Below, piece by piece: positions 43,023-52,110 of a DNA stretch of 64,000 nucleotides. The DNA lies in contig DAIOHK010000006.1 of the NCBI GenBank assembly GCA_036744795.1, positions 1-64,000 of the forward strand. The letters run 5' to 3'. The translations under genes and the position numbers were made by a program. The stretch is from UBA5486 sp036744795 (GTDB lineage Bacteria > Bacillota > UBA4882 > UBA10575). Position 1 is the stretch's first letter. Each line of letters starts with the position of its first letter. Under the pieces are notes generated by a model. That model was not told where the DNA came from, searched no databases, and saw nothing but the letters and a program-made list of their open reading frames with translations.

Positions 43023-45173
43023 TTATAAGTCACTCATGACTTCACAACTTTCTAACCAATCCTTAACTAGTTTGGGAATCTGTTCGGCTTGAACCTTAAT
43101 GATTTTTCCGCCTGGAATTGAAGTAAGAAACGCTCGGCCATAATTTTTAGTACATATTCTTTTATCTAAGATTACGACTGTTCCCTTATCTGCTTTAGTC
43201 CGGATTAACCGGCCAAATCCTTGTTTAAATTTTAATACTGCTTCTGGTAGACTAAGATGAAGAAAAGAATTTTTACCCTCGCGTTCCAATGCCTCCCATT
43301 TCGCCTGGAATAACGGTTCTGTTGGAACTCTAAAAGGAAGGCGCATTATTATAACATTTGATAATTGCTGGCCCGGAATATCTACCCCTTCCCAGAAACT
43401 ATCTATCCCAAAAAGTACTGATCTATTAGTCCGCCGAAAAACCTTTAACAAAAGGCTTCTGGGTTTCTCTCCTTGTTTAAAAAGATGGAACCCTTCTTCT
43501 TTTAATCTTGGGGCGATATGATCATAAACATCACTCATTTGACGTCTATTTGTAAATAGCAGCAAACTTCTTCCCTCTGCAGCTCTGATCAGTTCCTGTA
43601 ACAGCAAAGAGATTTCCTTGATATAATTTGCAGCTTCAGGATTTGGTAGATTGTTGCCGGCAATTACTAATACATTATTATTATAATCAAAAGGAGATTC
43701 CAAGATTACTTCTCTTCGCTCTGAAGGATGCAAGGAATCTATACCAAGCCGCTCTCTAATAAAGTCAAAATCATTTCCCACCGCTAGTGTCGCCGAGGTT
43801 AGAACCGAACTCTTAACTTTACTGAATAATTCATTGTATAACAGATCATTAATCTGTAAGGGAACCCGATTAATAATCGTACGGGTAAACCTCTTACCAT
43901 CGAGACTTGGATTAACTGTAATCCAAAAGACATAGTTTTCATCTGTTCCATCTAGTAATAAAGGTAAATTCATCCCAATTTCTTTAAAAAAACGGCCAGC
44001 CTCCATTAAGAATATACTATCTTCGGCCATTTCTTCGAAATCCTGCATTTCATCTACTAACAAAGATAGTTTTTTACTCCATTCTTCAATTCCTTGAATG
44101 ATCTGCCGGACAACTTCAGAAAAAGGGCTGCTTTTTTCTAATAAGTTCGTAGTAAATCTGGAGTTTAATTCCCCATTTTCCGGCCGCAGATTTTGCTTTT
44201 CCCGGAGAAGTTGAAAAAATGTTTTTAATAAACCTTCAAGCGTAAGTAAATTAGGAATTAGTTCTGCTTCCAATAATGCAATACCTCTTTGCATAAACGA
44301 AAGGTCTGTTCCTTTTTCCAGAAAACGTTGGCGTAATGAGACCAGCCAGCCTTTACCCCATCTCCCCTCTTTATGTAATAAACGTCTACAGTAACGATTA
44401 ATCTCAAATTCATCTAAACGTTGACCAAGATACTCGCTAGCTACTTCTTCCAGATGGTGAGCCTCATCAAAGATTACACAATTGTAGGGAGGAATCACTA
44501 ATTTATCATCGGAAAAATCATGACCCATTCTCATTCCCAAGTCAGCAAAGAATAAATGGTGATTAACGATTACTATTTGAGCTTCAAAGGCCTTCTTTCG
44601 CGCTAAGAACCAAAAACATTTGCTCTGATAAGGGCATAGTTTTCGAAGGCAAGTTTCAGATTCAGAAGTGAACATTTCCCGTAATTCAGATGGAATTGAA
44701 TAACCTAATTGTTCTAAACATCCTTGATTTTGTTCGACAGAACCTAAGATCTTTAAGAATATTTTTCTCTGCATTGCACTTAATTGTTGAGAATTGTGAC
44801 GGTAAAGTGCTAATTTTCGCTGGCAAAGATAGTTTCCTCTTCCCATAAGGAGTGCAGCTTTCAAAGGAAAACCTAAAACTTTAGCTAAAAATGGAATCTC
44901 TTTTTCAATTAATTGCTGTTGCAGGTTTTTCGTATAGGTAGCAATAATTACAGACTCTTTATTTTGCCTAGCTTGGTAAAAAACAGGATAAAGATAAGCA
45001 AGAGATTTACCGGTTCCGGTTCCTGCTTCAATCAGGGCGTTCCCACCACGATTAATAATTTCCCATACTAAAGAGGACATTTCCATTTGAGCTTTGCGGT
45101 ATTCAAATTCCGGCCAATTCATGAAAACACCACTAGGAGAAAATGCTTCTATAGGGTGGTCACTCTCTCTCAT
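43023..45173 (-). CDS. dinG: DinG-family ATP-dependent helicase (XPD-like, no exonuclease domain)
   Basis: Superfamily 2 helicase of 716 residues. Walker A EAGTGTGKSLAYLYP is at about 53, DEAH box VIFDEAHHLEE at about 240, motif VI QGFGRLIRTKADKG near the end. Between motifs I and II lie cysteines in CLRKLCPYQSKC and GNYLCQRKL that can hold a 4Fe-4S cluster as in XPD and DinG. The DnaQ-like exonuclease of Bacillus DinG is absent, as in most Clostridia. The ATG overlaps the nfo stop and GGAGGTG precedes it; the pair is thus coupled for DNA repair. Confidence 0.93.
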   Translation of the reverse strand: MRESDHPIEAFSPSGVFMNWPEFEYRKAQMEMSSLVWEIINRGGNALIEAGTGTGKSLAYLYPVFYQARQNKESVIIATYTKNLQQQLIEKEIPFLAKVLGFPLKAALLMGRGNYLCQRKLALYRHNSQQLSAMQRKIFLKILGSVEQNQGCLEQLGYSIPSELREMFTSESETCLRKLCPYQSKCFWFLARKKAFEAQIVIVNHHLFFADLGMRMGHDFSDDKLVIPPYNCVIFDEAHHLEEVASEYLGQRLDEFEINRYCRRLLHKEGRWGKGWLVSLRQRFLEKGTDLSFMQRGIALLEAELIPNLLTLEGLLKTFFQLLREKQNLRPENGELNSRFTTNLLEKSSPFSEVVRQIIQGIEEWSKKLSLLVDEMQDFEEMAEDSIFLMEAGRFFKEIGMNLPLLLDGTDENYVFWITVNPSLDGKRFTRTIINRVPLQINDLLYNELFSKVKSSVLTSATLAVGNDFDFIRERLGIDSLHPSERREVILESPFDYNNNVLVIAGNNLPNPEAANYIKEISLLLQELIRAAEGRSLLLFTNRRQMSDVYDHIAPRLKEEGFHLFKQGEKPRSLLLKVFRRTNRSVLFGIDSFWEGVDIPGQQLSNVIIMRLPFRVPTEPLFQAKWEALEREGKNSFLHLSLPEAVLKFKQGFGRLIRTKADKGTVVILDKRICTKNYGRAFLTSIPGGKIIKVQAEQIPKLVKDWLESCEVMSDL

Positions 45174-46024
45174 TTTTCACCTCCAAGAAACAGTTCTCGA
45201 AGGATAGCTAGGTTTCTACGATCATCATCATCGGAAGTTCGAGGTGTTTCTAAAATTCCTGCTAACCGATGAACTCTTGGATCAGAAAATAGTAATCTAA
45301 ATCCTTCCTTACCAATATTTCCTTCTCCAATATTAGCATGGCGATCTAAATGAGAACCAACTTCCCCAACCGCATCATTAAGATGCAAAAGCGGCATTGA
45401 GGATAAATCTACCGTATCATCAATCTCAGAAAGTAATTCATCTATTCCTTTTTGAGAACTCAGATCATAGCCGGCAGCAAAAGCATGGCAAGTATCTAAA
45501 CAAATCCCCATTCGCTCGGGTGAATTAATCTCTTTCAAAATCCTACCTAATTCGGAAATTTTTCCGGCAATCTCAGAACCGGCACCGGCTTGATTTTCCA
45601 AAAGAAAAAGGGTATTCCCTTGTACTACAGAAAGAACTTTTCTAATTCCTGCAGCTACCCTTGAGATTCCTTCTTCTATATCCTTACCTTTTCCCACCCT
45701 ACCCGGATGGACAACAAAAAAGTCAGCTCCTAATTCAATCGCACGCCTATAATCTTCTCCAATCGCCATTATCGATTTTTCATATAACTCCTGATTATCA
45801 GAGGCTGGATTAGGTAAATACGAAAGATGAACAACTATTGGTCCTAATCCCGAACTTTTTACATTTTTTCTAAACTCTTTTACCTCAGAAGAGTTTAAAG
45901 GAGTCCTCCTCCACCCTCTGGGGTTTCCAGCAAAGATTTGAAAGCAATCACACCCAAGATCAACTGCCGCATCTACTGCCTTAGTTATACCTTTACCAAT
46001 TGAAACATGAAGACCAAATCGCAT
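45170..46024 (-). CDS. nfo: Endonuclease IV
   Basis: Zinc AP endonuclease, 284 residues, with a TIM barrel and the metal-binding signatures VVHPGRVGKG, ENQAGAGSEI, GICLDTCHAFAAGYDL and HLNDAVGEVGSHLDRHANIGEG. Cuts 5' to abasic sites in base excision repair. Its ATG overlaps the stop of the MraY-like gene upstream (TAATG). Confidence 0.96.
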   Translation of the reverse strand: MRFGLHVSIGKGITKAVDAAVDLGCDCFQIFAGNPRGWRRTPLNSSEVKEFRKNVKSSGLGPIVVHLSYLPNPASDNQELYEKSIMAIGEDYRRAIELGADFFVVHPGRVGKGKDIEEGISRVAAGIRKVLSVVQGNTLFLLENQAGAGSEIAGKISELGRILKEINSPERMGICLDTCHAFAAGYDLSSQKGIDELLSEIDDTVDLSSMPLLHLNDAVGEVGSHLDRHANIGEGNIGKEGFRLLFSDPRVHRLAGILETPRTSDDDDRRNLAILRELFLGGEK

Positions 46025-46881
46025 TATCTTTTTCTCCCCAAATCATCAATAAACTTTAAAAACTCATTTTCTTCAATTATCTTTGTAAATGAAACCTTTT
46101 CCGCAATAATCTGAAGAATTACAGATACTATTAACACCATTAATAATAATCTAATACTACCACCTAATACAACAATTCCCCCGAATAATCCTCCTAAAAA
46201 ATTCGCCCCGGTATCTCCAAGCATCCCCCGGGCTTTTAAATCCATAGGAAAATATGCCAAAATACCCCCGATAGCTGGAGCAATAAGATAAAGTGTCGGA
46301 TTTAAACCATTTCTTAAAAAGGAAGTAATAAATAAAAGAATAAAGCCAAAAAGTACTACTTTAAGTGCTCTTCCCGGCCTTAAGTCAAAAAGATTTAAAA
46401 CATTAGGAGATAAAGCTCCGACTATAATTTGGGGAACTAACAGCCACCAAGCTCCTTTACCAGTCACCCAAATTCCTATGGCAAAAATAATACTAAAGAT
46501 AAATCCAAAAACAGCTTTTAACCCACCCGAGGTGAGTTTCCCTTGCCACAATCTTTTAAAATGTTGGCGAAATCCTTTTTCTTGATCATCTTTTAAAATA
46601 TCATCGGTAAGTCCTAATAAACCTAAACCGGTTATAAAAAAAAGAAAAGCATAAAACTCTCCCGGTGTAAGTACTTGAGATAAACCAAAATACTTTAAAC
46701 CTTGGTACACTAATAGTATGATGGGGAATGTCAGCGGAAAAACTAACCCTAAAGCAGCTGGAACAGTTTCATGGTGAAAATTCTCTTTTACCATTCCGGC
46801 ATCAAGCAATAATTTATAAATAAAAGGTAGGGAAATTTTGATTAGAATGAAACCAAGTACAAATAAGAAAAATAAATACAT
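46024..46881 (-). CDS. MraY/WecA-type glycosyl-phosphate transferase-like membrane protein
   Basis: About 285 residues, nine or ten membrane segments. The polyprenyl-phosphate N-acetylaminosugar-1-phosphate transferase signatures are seen: GLLGLTDD (about 90), the loop NVLNLFDLRPGRALK, and GMLGDTGANFLGG. This is not mraY of the dcw cluster; its place after steA, steB-like and GT2 genes suggests a separate envelope polymer or a sporulation-linked step. Start ATG 46881 after AAGGTGAAG; 36 codons further upstream in frame have no ribosome site. Substrate unknown. Confidence 0.83.
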   Translation of the reverse strand: MYLFFLFVLGFILIKISLPFIYKLLLDAGMVKENFHHETVPAALGLVFPLTFPIILLVYQGLKYFGLSQVLTPGEFYAFLFFITGLGLLGLTDDILKDDQEKGFRQHFKRLWQGKLTSGGLKAVFGFIFSIIFAIGIWVTGKGAWWLLVPQIIVGALSPNVLNLFDLRPGRALKVVLFGFILLFITSFLRNGLNPTLYLIAPAIGGILAYFPMDLKARGMLGDTGANFLGGLFGGIVVLGGSIRLLLMVLIVSVILQIIAEKVSFTKIIEENEFLKFIDDLGRKR

Positions 46882-47035
46882 TTTCTTCACCTTAAATTCA
46901 GAAATTGATGGTATTAATTTTTCCCAAATATATTCTGATTGAAGTTTTAATAAGCATTCAACATAAGTAATAAACAAGCTCCACGCCACAAATAAACATT
47001 TCCTAATTCGTGCGAATAAAGAAGAGTTTCAAGCT

Positions 47036-47056
47036 ATAAGTTTTGCAATTCTCTCA
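47036..47056. repeat. Family A element, single end (A12)
   Basis: AAGTTTTGCAATTCTCTC, a degenerate right end, directly after the stop of the GT2 gene. Confidence 0.45.
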
Positions 47057-47057
47057 T

Positions 47058-47732
47058 TTATGATAATCGTTTAAAAAGAACTGATAAAATATCCATAAAC
47101 TGTCTTCCTCGATGAATAAAACCGGCAATATCTCTTCCTGTTTCGCGGTGTTCCATTTCCACAGGCACTTCTCTAATAATTAAACCTTGTTTAGCTACAT
47201 CGATTGTCATTGCAACTTCCATACCAAAACCTTCAGCAAATTTACAACCCAAAGCTTCTAGGGCACGTAAATTTAAAGCCCTTTGACCAGAGAGGGGTGA
47301 AGATAAATTCAGACCCGTATATTGACGAATTGCTTTTTTGGCCAAACCTAAAGCTAATCCAAAACCGCTTTTTCTTTTTTTATCTGGAAACTGTGCAATA
47401 GCCATATCAGCTTGTCCTCTAATTATTGTATCAAGCAGTTTTTTTCCTTCACTTGCGGTCCGACCAAGATCAGCATCTAATAAGAGCAAATAATTGCCGA
47501 CTATCATTGAAAGGCCAAGATTTAAAGCTCCGCCTTTGCCCAAATTTGTTGTCGCTTCAATTACCAAAGCCCCGGCATCCTCTGCTATTTCTGCCGTTTT
47601 ATCAGTAGAGCCATCATCAATAACTACTACCCGGGAAACTCCGGGGATATCTAATGCAGCTTTTACTGTTTCCGCTATTATATCCTCTTCATTAAAAGCA
47701 GGAATAAGAACTGTGGCCCTATTTTTCTCCAT
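47058..47732 (-). CDS. Family 2 glycosyltransferase
   Basis: GT-A fold transferase of 224 residues: VLIPAFNEEDIIAETVKAAL at the start, VVIDDGSTDKT, NLGKGGALNLGL, and the DxD motif in LLLLDADLG. It has no membrane helix of its own. Related to polyprenol-phosphate or glucosyl-3-phosphoglycerate type GT2 enzymes; the exact donor and acceptor cannot be told. It sits between the steB-like and MraY-like genes, in a conserved-looking set behind spo0A. Confidence 0.85.
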   Translation of the reverse strand: MEKNRATVLIPAFNEEDIIAETVKAALDIPGVSRVVVIDDGSTDKTAEIAEDAGALVIEATTNLGKGGALNLGLSMIVGNYLLLLDADLGRTASEGKKLLDTIIRGQADMAIAQFPDKKRKSGFGLALGLAKKAIRQYTGLNLSSPLSGQRALNLRALEALGCKFAEGFGMEVAMTIDVAKQGLIIREVPVEMEHRETGRDIAGFIHRGRQFMDILSVLFKRLS

Positions 47733-47765
47733 CTAATAATCGCCTCACCTCCTTATTTGATTCCT

Positions 47766-48647
47766 TTATGGCCCGATTACAAGTTCTGGGAGTAGAGCCC
47801 GAGCCGTTTCTTTTACTCCAAAATTACCTTTTTTCCCAGAAGCTAAAGAAAATATCAAGGCCACTTGGCCAGGGAGCGTATCAATATTATCAATAGTGGT
47901 TAAACCTGAATTTTTATATTTTTGAATATAGGAAAAGCTTGCCGATAAAGGTTCAGTTCCAATTATTGTAAGGCCTTTCTTTTTTCCACTTTTCGCTAAT
48001 ATTAAGTCAATTTCATCTACCTTAGAGCTTTTATCTTCATAACTCCCTCCTAATAAAATCAAGGTATCAATTGGTTCTTTAATATTTCTATTTATTTGCA
48101 TTAGATTGTTCGCTTGTAAAAGAGAACATATTTTACCATTTTCCCCACTAATTAATTCTTCTACAAACCCTTGAAATAATTCTTCTACCCATGTTTGTTC
48201 TGGTTTAAATCCTAACTGAGTGGCAAATAGTTCCTTATCCGTAAAAAGGACTGGCCATTCACCAATATTGATAATAATTGGAACTTCAGCCCCAGATTGA
48301 CGAAGTGTTTTCACAATCTCAGAAGTTAAGCTTGGATTAATTGTTTCATTAGTTTTTATGATCCCAATCTTGCGGTCAACTAATTGAGCGCTAATCAGTA
48401 TTGGTATAATTTCCCGATTGAACTGGCGAAGAACCTCCAACTCTACATTACGAGTTTTCAGATCTTCTTGTAAAAACTTCTTTTCTGATCGTAATTGCTG
48501 AAAATCTTGCTCTAAGCTGAAAATAAGATTTTCTTGACTCTTTACTATATCATCATTTCCAATTAGAGCACCACCAATCACAATTCCGATACCAAGGGCT
48601 AAAAAAACCGCAGCTAGGGAAGATATAAAATATCGAAAGTCAACCAA
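47766..48647 (-). CDS. steB: SteB/MctB-like membrane-anchored coiled-coil protein
   Basis: 293 residues of the family annotated as copper transporter MctB (DUF3186). N-terminal helix (about 8-28, MVDFRYFISSLAAVFLALGI) then a coiled coil (about 35-65) and an extracytoplasmic alpha/beta domain. In Corynebacteria the homologue SteB works with SteA in cell separation. No metal ligands stand out, so the copper role is not supported by what I see. Start TTG after AGAGGTGA, 12 bp behind steA. Confidence 0.85.
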   Translation of the reverse strand: MVDFRYFISSLAAVFLALGIGIVIGGALIGNDDIVKSQENLIFSLEQDFQQLRSEKKFLQEDLKTRNVELEVLRQFNREIIPILISAQLVDRKIGIIKTNETINPSLTSEIVKTLRQSGAEVPIIINIGEWPVLFTDKELFATQLGFKPEQTWVEELFQGFVEELISGENGKICSLLQANNLMQINRNIKEPIDTLILLGGSYEDKSSKVDEIDLILAKSGKKKGLTIIGTEPLSASFSYIQKYKNSGLTTIDNIDTLPGQVALIFSLASGKKGNFGVKETARALLPELVIGP

Positions 48648-48659
48648 GTGAAGTCACCT

Positions 48660-49781
48660 CTATACCCTTAAAAATAACCTTAGCCGCAGCCATAAAAGTC
48701 TAAGCCAATCCCAAGTCGCTTTATTTAAAGATAAAACTAGTACTAAGGGGAGAAAAGCAGCCAAACAAATTAGGAAGATCTGTCCAGCTTTTATCCGGTT
48801 TTGATAAAGTTTACTAACTCCTCTGGCATCAACAAGAATGGAACCTACTTTTAGCCTTACCAAAAAAGTACTAGCCATTCCTTTTCTGCCTTTTTCCAAA
48901 AAATCAATCATATTGGAATGAGTCCCAACTGCAACTATTAGATCGGCACCTTTTTCATAAGCTAATATTAAAGCTATATCTTCGCTAGTACCAGGAGCCG
49001 CAAATTTTACTGCCTCTAAACCTAGTTCCTTAACCCGCTCAAATCCCGGTGCCCTACCATCTTTATAAGCATGAACTACTAATTCTGCACCTGATAATAA
49101 TGCTCTATCTGACACACTATCCATATCTCCAATTATTATATCCGGTTTAAAGCCAAATTCCAGTAAAGCATCTGCACCCCCATCTACTCCTATCAGAATG
49201 GGGTTAACCTCCCGAATATAAGAATATATGATTTTTAAGTCTTCGCGATAATTCTGGCCTCTTACCACTACTAAAACTTGTTTTTTTTTAAATTCAGTTT
49301 TGATTTCCGGAATCGGTAGTTCTCCCAGAATTAAATCTTTTTCTTTAAGAGCATATTCTAGAGTATTATGGACAAACTTTTCTAATTCTAAGTTTAAATT
49401 TTCATTTGCCAGTTTTGTCAACGTTTCAATTTTTTTTAAAGTTAATTCTTCTCCTTTTCCAATTAGAACCCCATTATAATAAATACAGGAATTCCTAATC
49501 TCAATCTCTCCTAAATCAGGTAGGGAATTGAAACATTCTTTCCCTACCTGATCAAGAATAGGAATTCCTGCTTTTAATAATATTTCAGGACCGGGATTGG
49601 GGTATCGTCCAGAAATTGAAGAACTAGCATTTATCACGAGCTTTACTTTGGCTTGAATTATTGATTCGGCGGCAATTTGATCAAGATCAGAATGATCAAT
49701 TATTGCAATTTCTCCCTGAGACAATTGATTAATTAAATTTTTGGTTTTTATATCTTTTTTTGCCATTCCCCGAATATCCAA
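48660..49781 (-). CDS. steA: SteA-like protein with thiamine-pyrophosphokinase fold
   Basis: 373 residues. The middle part (about 180-290) is like thiamine pyrophosphokinase: ILIGVDGGADALLEFGFKPD and IIGDMDSVSD. The N-terminal half is a SteA-specific domain, and a C-terminal helix (about 335-355) fixes it in the membrane. SteA is described as a cytokinetic-ring protein of Actinobacteria; Clostridial copies stand next to spo0A. Start TTG 49781. It begins 12 bp after the spo0A stop, so it likely shares its transcript. Confidence 0.87.
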   Translation of the reverse strand: MDIRGMAKKDIKTKNLINQLSQGEIAIIDHSDLDQIAAESIIQAKVKLVINASSSISGRYPNPGPEILLKAGIPILDQVGKECFNSLPDLGEIEIRNSCIYYNGVLIGKGEELTLKKIETLTKLANENLNLELEKFVHNTLEYALKEKDLILGELPIPEIKTEFKKKQVLVVVRGQNYREDLKIIYSYIREVNPILIGVDGGADALLEFGFKPDIIIGDMDSVSDRALLSGAELVVHAYKDGRAPGFERVKELGLEAVKFAAPGTSEDIALILAYEKGADLIVAVGTHSNMIDFLEKGRKGMASTFLVRLKVGSILVDARGVSKLYQNRIKAGQIFLICLAAFLPLVLVLSLNKATWDWLRLLWLRLRLFLRV

Positions 49782-49793
49782 TTTTTTCAGCCC

Positions 49794-50576
49794 TCAACTT
49801 CGTAATTTATAGTCTAGTCGGATCCGATCGGAAATTTTGGCTATAAAACTTACATTAGTTGGCTTTCCTTTTTTTTCATCTATGGTATAGCCCATCAGTT
49901 GATGGAGATACTCAATCTCTCCTTTATTCCAGGCAGTTTCGATGGCAAATCGCATAGATCGTTCGACGCGGTTTGGCGTAGAATTAAATTCTTCAGCTAT
50001 TTTAGGATACAGCTTTTTAGTTACCTCATTTATTAATATTGGTTCTTTAACACAATGAAGAATTGCTCTACGTAGGTAAGCATATCCTTTATAATGGGGA
50101 GGAATTTTTAGATTTTGCAAAATTTCAGTTATTTCTTGCTCTATTTCTATTTCTTTATTTATACTCTGTTTTGGGTATTTTATATAAATCTCTGATTTAA
50201 GGCCACAAATCTCCCGGATCCTTTGAGCTAATATCTGTAAATCAAATGGTTTTACTATAAAATAATCAGCACCTAAATTAACAGCTTTTCTTGCCATTTC
50301 TTCGCGGCCAAATGCTGAAAGAATAATAATCTTAGGTTTATTATTCATCTTTTTAATCCGTTCTAGCACGGCAATTCCATCTAATTTTGGCATAATCATG
50401 TCCAAAAGTAGAAGATCCATATTAGTGGTTCTAACCATTTCCAAAGTCTGAACCCCATCATTTGCTACTCCAATTACTTGCAAATCTTGATTTGATTCTA
50501 AAAATTCTTTTAATATGTGGCAGAATTCCAGGTTGTCTTCTGCTAACCCGATCTTTATCTTCCCTGATAATGGCAA
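49794..50576 (-). CDS. spo0A: Stage 0 sporulation protein A
   Basis: Master regulator of sporulation. The receiver domain has the acidic pair in LAEDN, the phosphoacceptor Asp59 in LLLLDMIMPKLDG and Lys in FIVKPFD; the C-terminal DNA-binding domain from about 150 has the recognition region STPNRVERSMRFAIETAW. I start at TTG 50576, 8 bases behind GGAGG; ATG 50591 lies upstream of that site. 260 residues. Follows spoIVB as in most spore formers. A candidate sigma-H promoter between them was considered and rejected. Confidence 0.96.
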   Translation of the reverse strand: MPLSGKIKIGLAEDNLEFCHILKEFLESNQDLQVIGVANDGVQTLEMVRTTNMDLLLLDMIMPKLDGIAVLERIKKMNNKPKIIILSAFGREEMARKAVNLGADYFIVKPFDLQILAQRIREICGLKSEIYIKYPKQSINKEIEIEQEITEILQNLKIPPHYKGYAYLRRAILHCVKEPILINEVTKKLYPKIAEEFNSTPNRVERSMRFAIETAWNKGEIEYLHQLMGYTIDEKKGKPTNVSFIAKISDRIRLDYKLRS

Positions 50577-50643
50577 TAATTCCGCCTCCATTCCGATAAC
50601 ATAATTATCTTATTCCTTCGTTATAATAAACGGAAATCCTTTT

Positions 50644-51984
50644 TCATGACGCTTTTTTCCTCTCAGTCTCCAACAGATTATCACTGATCTGTAGCATCCA
50701 TTCAGCGAACACACCGTACCCGCGAGTAGGATCATTGACAAAAACATGAGTAATCGCACCAACAAGTTTCCCATTTTGAATCACCGGGCTACCACTCATC
50801 CCCTGGACAATCCCTCCTGTTTTTAATAAGAGTTCAGGATCAGTTACCTTAATTACCATACCTTTATCTTTTAAATTGGTTTGATAGTAAACTTTTTGTA
50901 TTTCTACAGAAAAACGGCGTATTTCATCCCCGGAGATTACTGTATGAATTTCAGCAGGTCCCGGTGTTACCTCTGAGATTGTTGCAACAGAAATTGGTTT
51001 AGTATAATAAGGATTGGCAATATTAGTAACAAGTTTACCGAAGATCCCCAAATGAGTGTTTGCTGTAATTTCGCCAATTATATCTGTATTGCCGGAAAAA
51101 ACACCAATTTTTTCTCCCGGTTCCCCTCGATTACTTAGATTAATCCCAGTAATCCGGGCTGAAACAATTTTACCACTGACTAAAGGTATTTCCCGGTTTC
51201 CAAAACCAATAATTTTGTGGCCTAAAGCTCCGTATTTACCGGTTTTTGCATCATAATAAGTTAAGGTACCTACACCCGCTGCGGGATCTTCAATATATAA
51301 ACCAAGTAAATAAGTTACTGTCCTTTGATCCGGATTTACTCTTTTTATAGGGGAGATCTGCAATTCCTGCAATTTCTCATCCCTAATAATTGTTAGTTTA
51401 AGTGGTAAACCTTTCCGAGACTCACTCTGGATTAAATTATCAACTTCTCCAAGGTGAGTAATAGTGCAATCATTGATTGCTACCAATAAATCTCCCACTT
51501 TTATACCCGCATCCTGCGCTGGATAATATTCTTTACCCTGAGCATCTCGAACCGGAAGATGGCCTGAAATCACCACTCCTTTCTGAGATAAGAGGACCCC
51601 AATCGCGTGTCCGCCAGGAATAACTTCTGGCATTTTCATTACTAAAAGGTTTACCCTACGGATTGGCACTCCGAGAAAACGAAATTCAAGTAAACATCTA
51701 CCCTCAACCTCAGGGTTAACCGTAACCAATGAACAATAACCACTTTCCCCTTTTTTAAGTTTTTCCGTTCCATTTAGGCCAATAATCCCATCCGGACGAT
51801 CGGCAGTAAGAAAAATACTAAAGGGTTTTTTAATTGATAAATTAATTTTTTGCCCGGGAACTAGCTTTAAATTATCAGGAATAAGTTTTATTTGGATCGC
51901 CTGAGGTACAATTACAATAATAAACAAAACCAAGAAGATGGTAAACAAAGTCCATAAAGGTTTTTTATAACGGGGTGGTATCAT
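50644..51984 (-). CDS. spoIVB: SpoIVB serine peptidase
   Basis: Forespore-secreted PDZ protease that starts pro-sigma-K processing in the mother cell. 446 residues from ATG 51984 (5 bases after GGAGG). One N-terminal membrane anchor (about 10-30), a PDZ domain at about 110-200 (GVLLSQKGVVISGHL, AGIKVGDLLVAIND), then the S55 peptidase domain with the catalytic His in GALGHKI and Ser in GIVQGMSGSPVIQNGKL. Presumably sigma-G controlled. Confidence 0.96.
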   Translation of the reverse strand: MIPPRYKKPLWTLFTIFLVLFIIVIVPQAIQIKLIPDNLKLVPGQKINLSIKKPFSIFLTADRPDGIIGLNGTEKLKKGESGYCSLVTVNPEVEGRCLLEFRFLGVPIRRVNLLVMKMPEVIPGGHAIGVLLSQKGVVISGHLPVRDAQGKEYYPAQDAGIKVGDLLVAINDCTITHLGEVDNLIQSESRKGLPLKLTIIRDEKLQELQISPIKRVNPDQRTVTYLLGLYIEDPAAGVGTLTYYDAKTGKYGALGHKIIGFGNREIPLVSGKIVSARITGINLSNRGEPGEKIGVFSGNTDIIGEITANTHLGIFGKLVTNIANPYYTKPISVATISEVTPGPAEIHTVISGDEIRRFSVEIQKVYYQTNLKDKGMVIKVTDPELLLKTGGIVQGMSGSPVIQNGKLVGAITHVFVNDPTRGYGVFAEWMLQISDNLLETERKKAS

Positions 51985-52080
51985 ATTTTCCTCCATTAAG
52001 CCGCAGCTAAATTGCTTTTAATGATAAACTCCCCGTTAAAATATTTGTTTATACTAAGAAAAAATAAGCCACTTTGGAAA

Positions 52081-52110
52081 GAAGATAGCTGCCAAAGGCA
52101 GCTATCTTCT
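52081..52110 (-). terminator. Terminator after leuS
   Basis: Perfect stem GAAGATAGCTGCC / GGCAGCTATCTTC with loop AAA and TTT tail; directly behind the leuS stop. Confidence 0.85.

Noticed and set aside
50590..50625. Sigma-H promoter for spo0A between spoIVB and spo0A (GAAGGAATA ... GGAAT on the minus strand)
   Set aside because: The -35 part fits, but the distance to the -10-like GAAT is about two bases too long and transcription would begin at or after the ribosome site.
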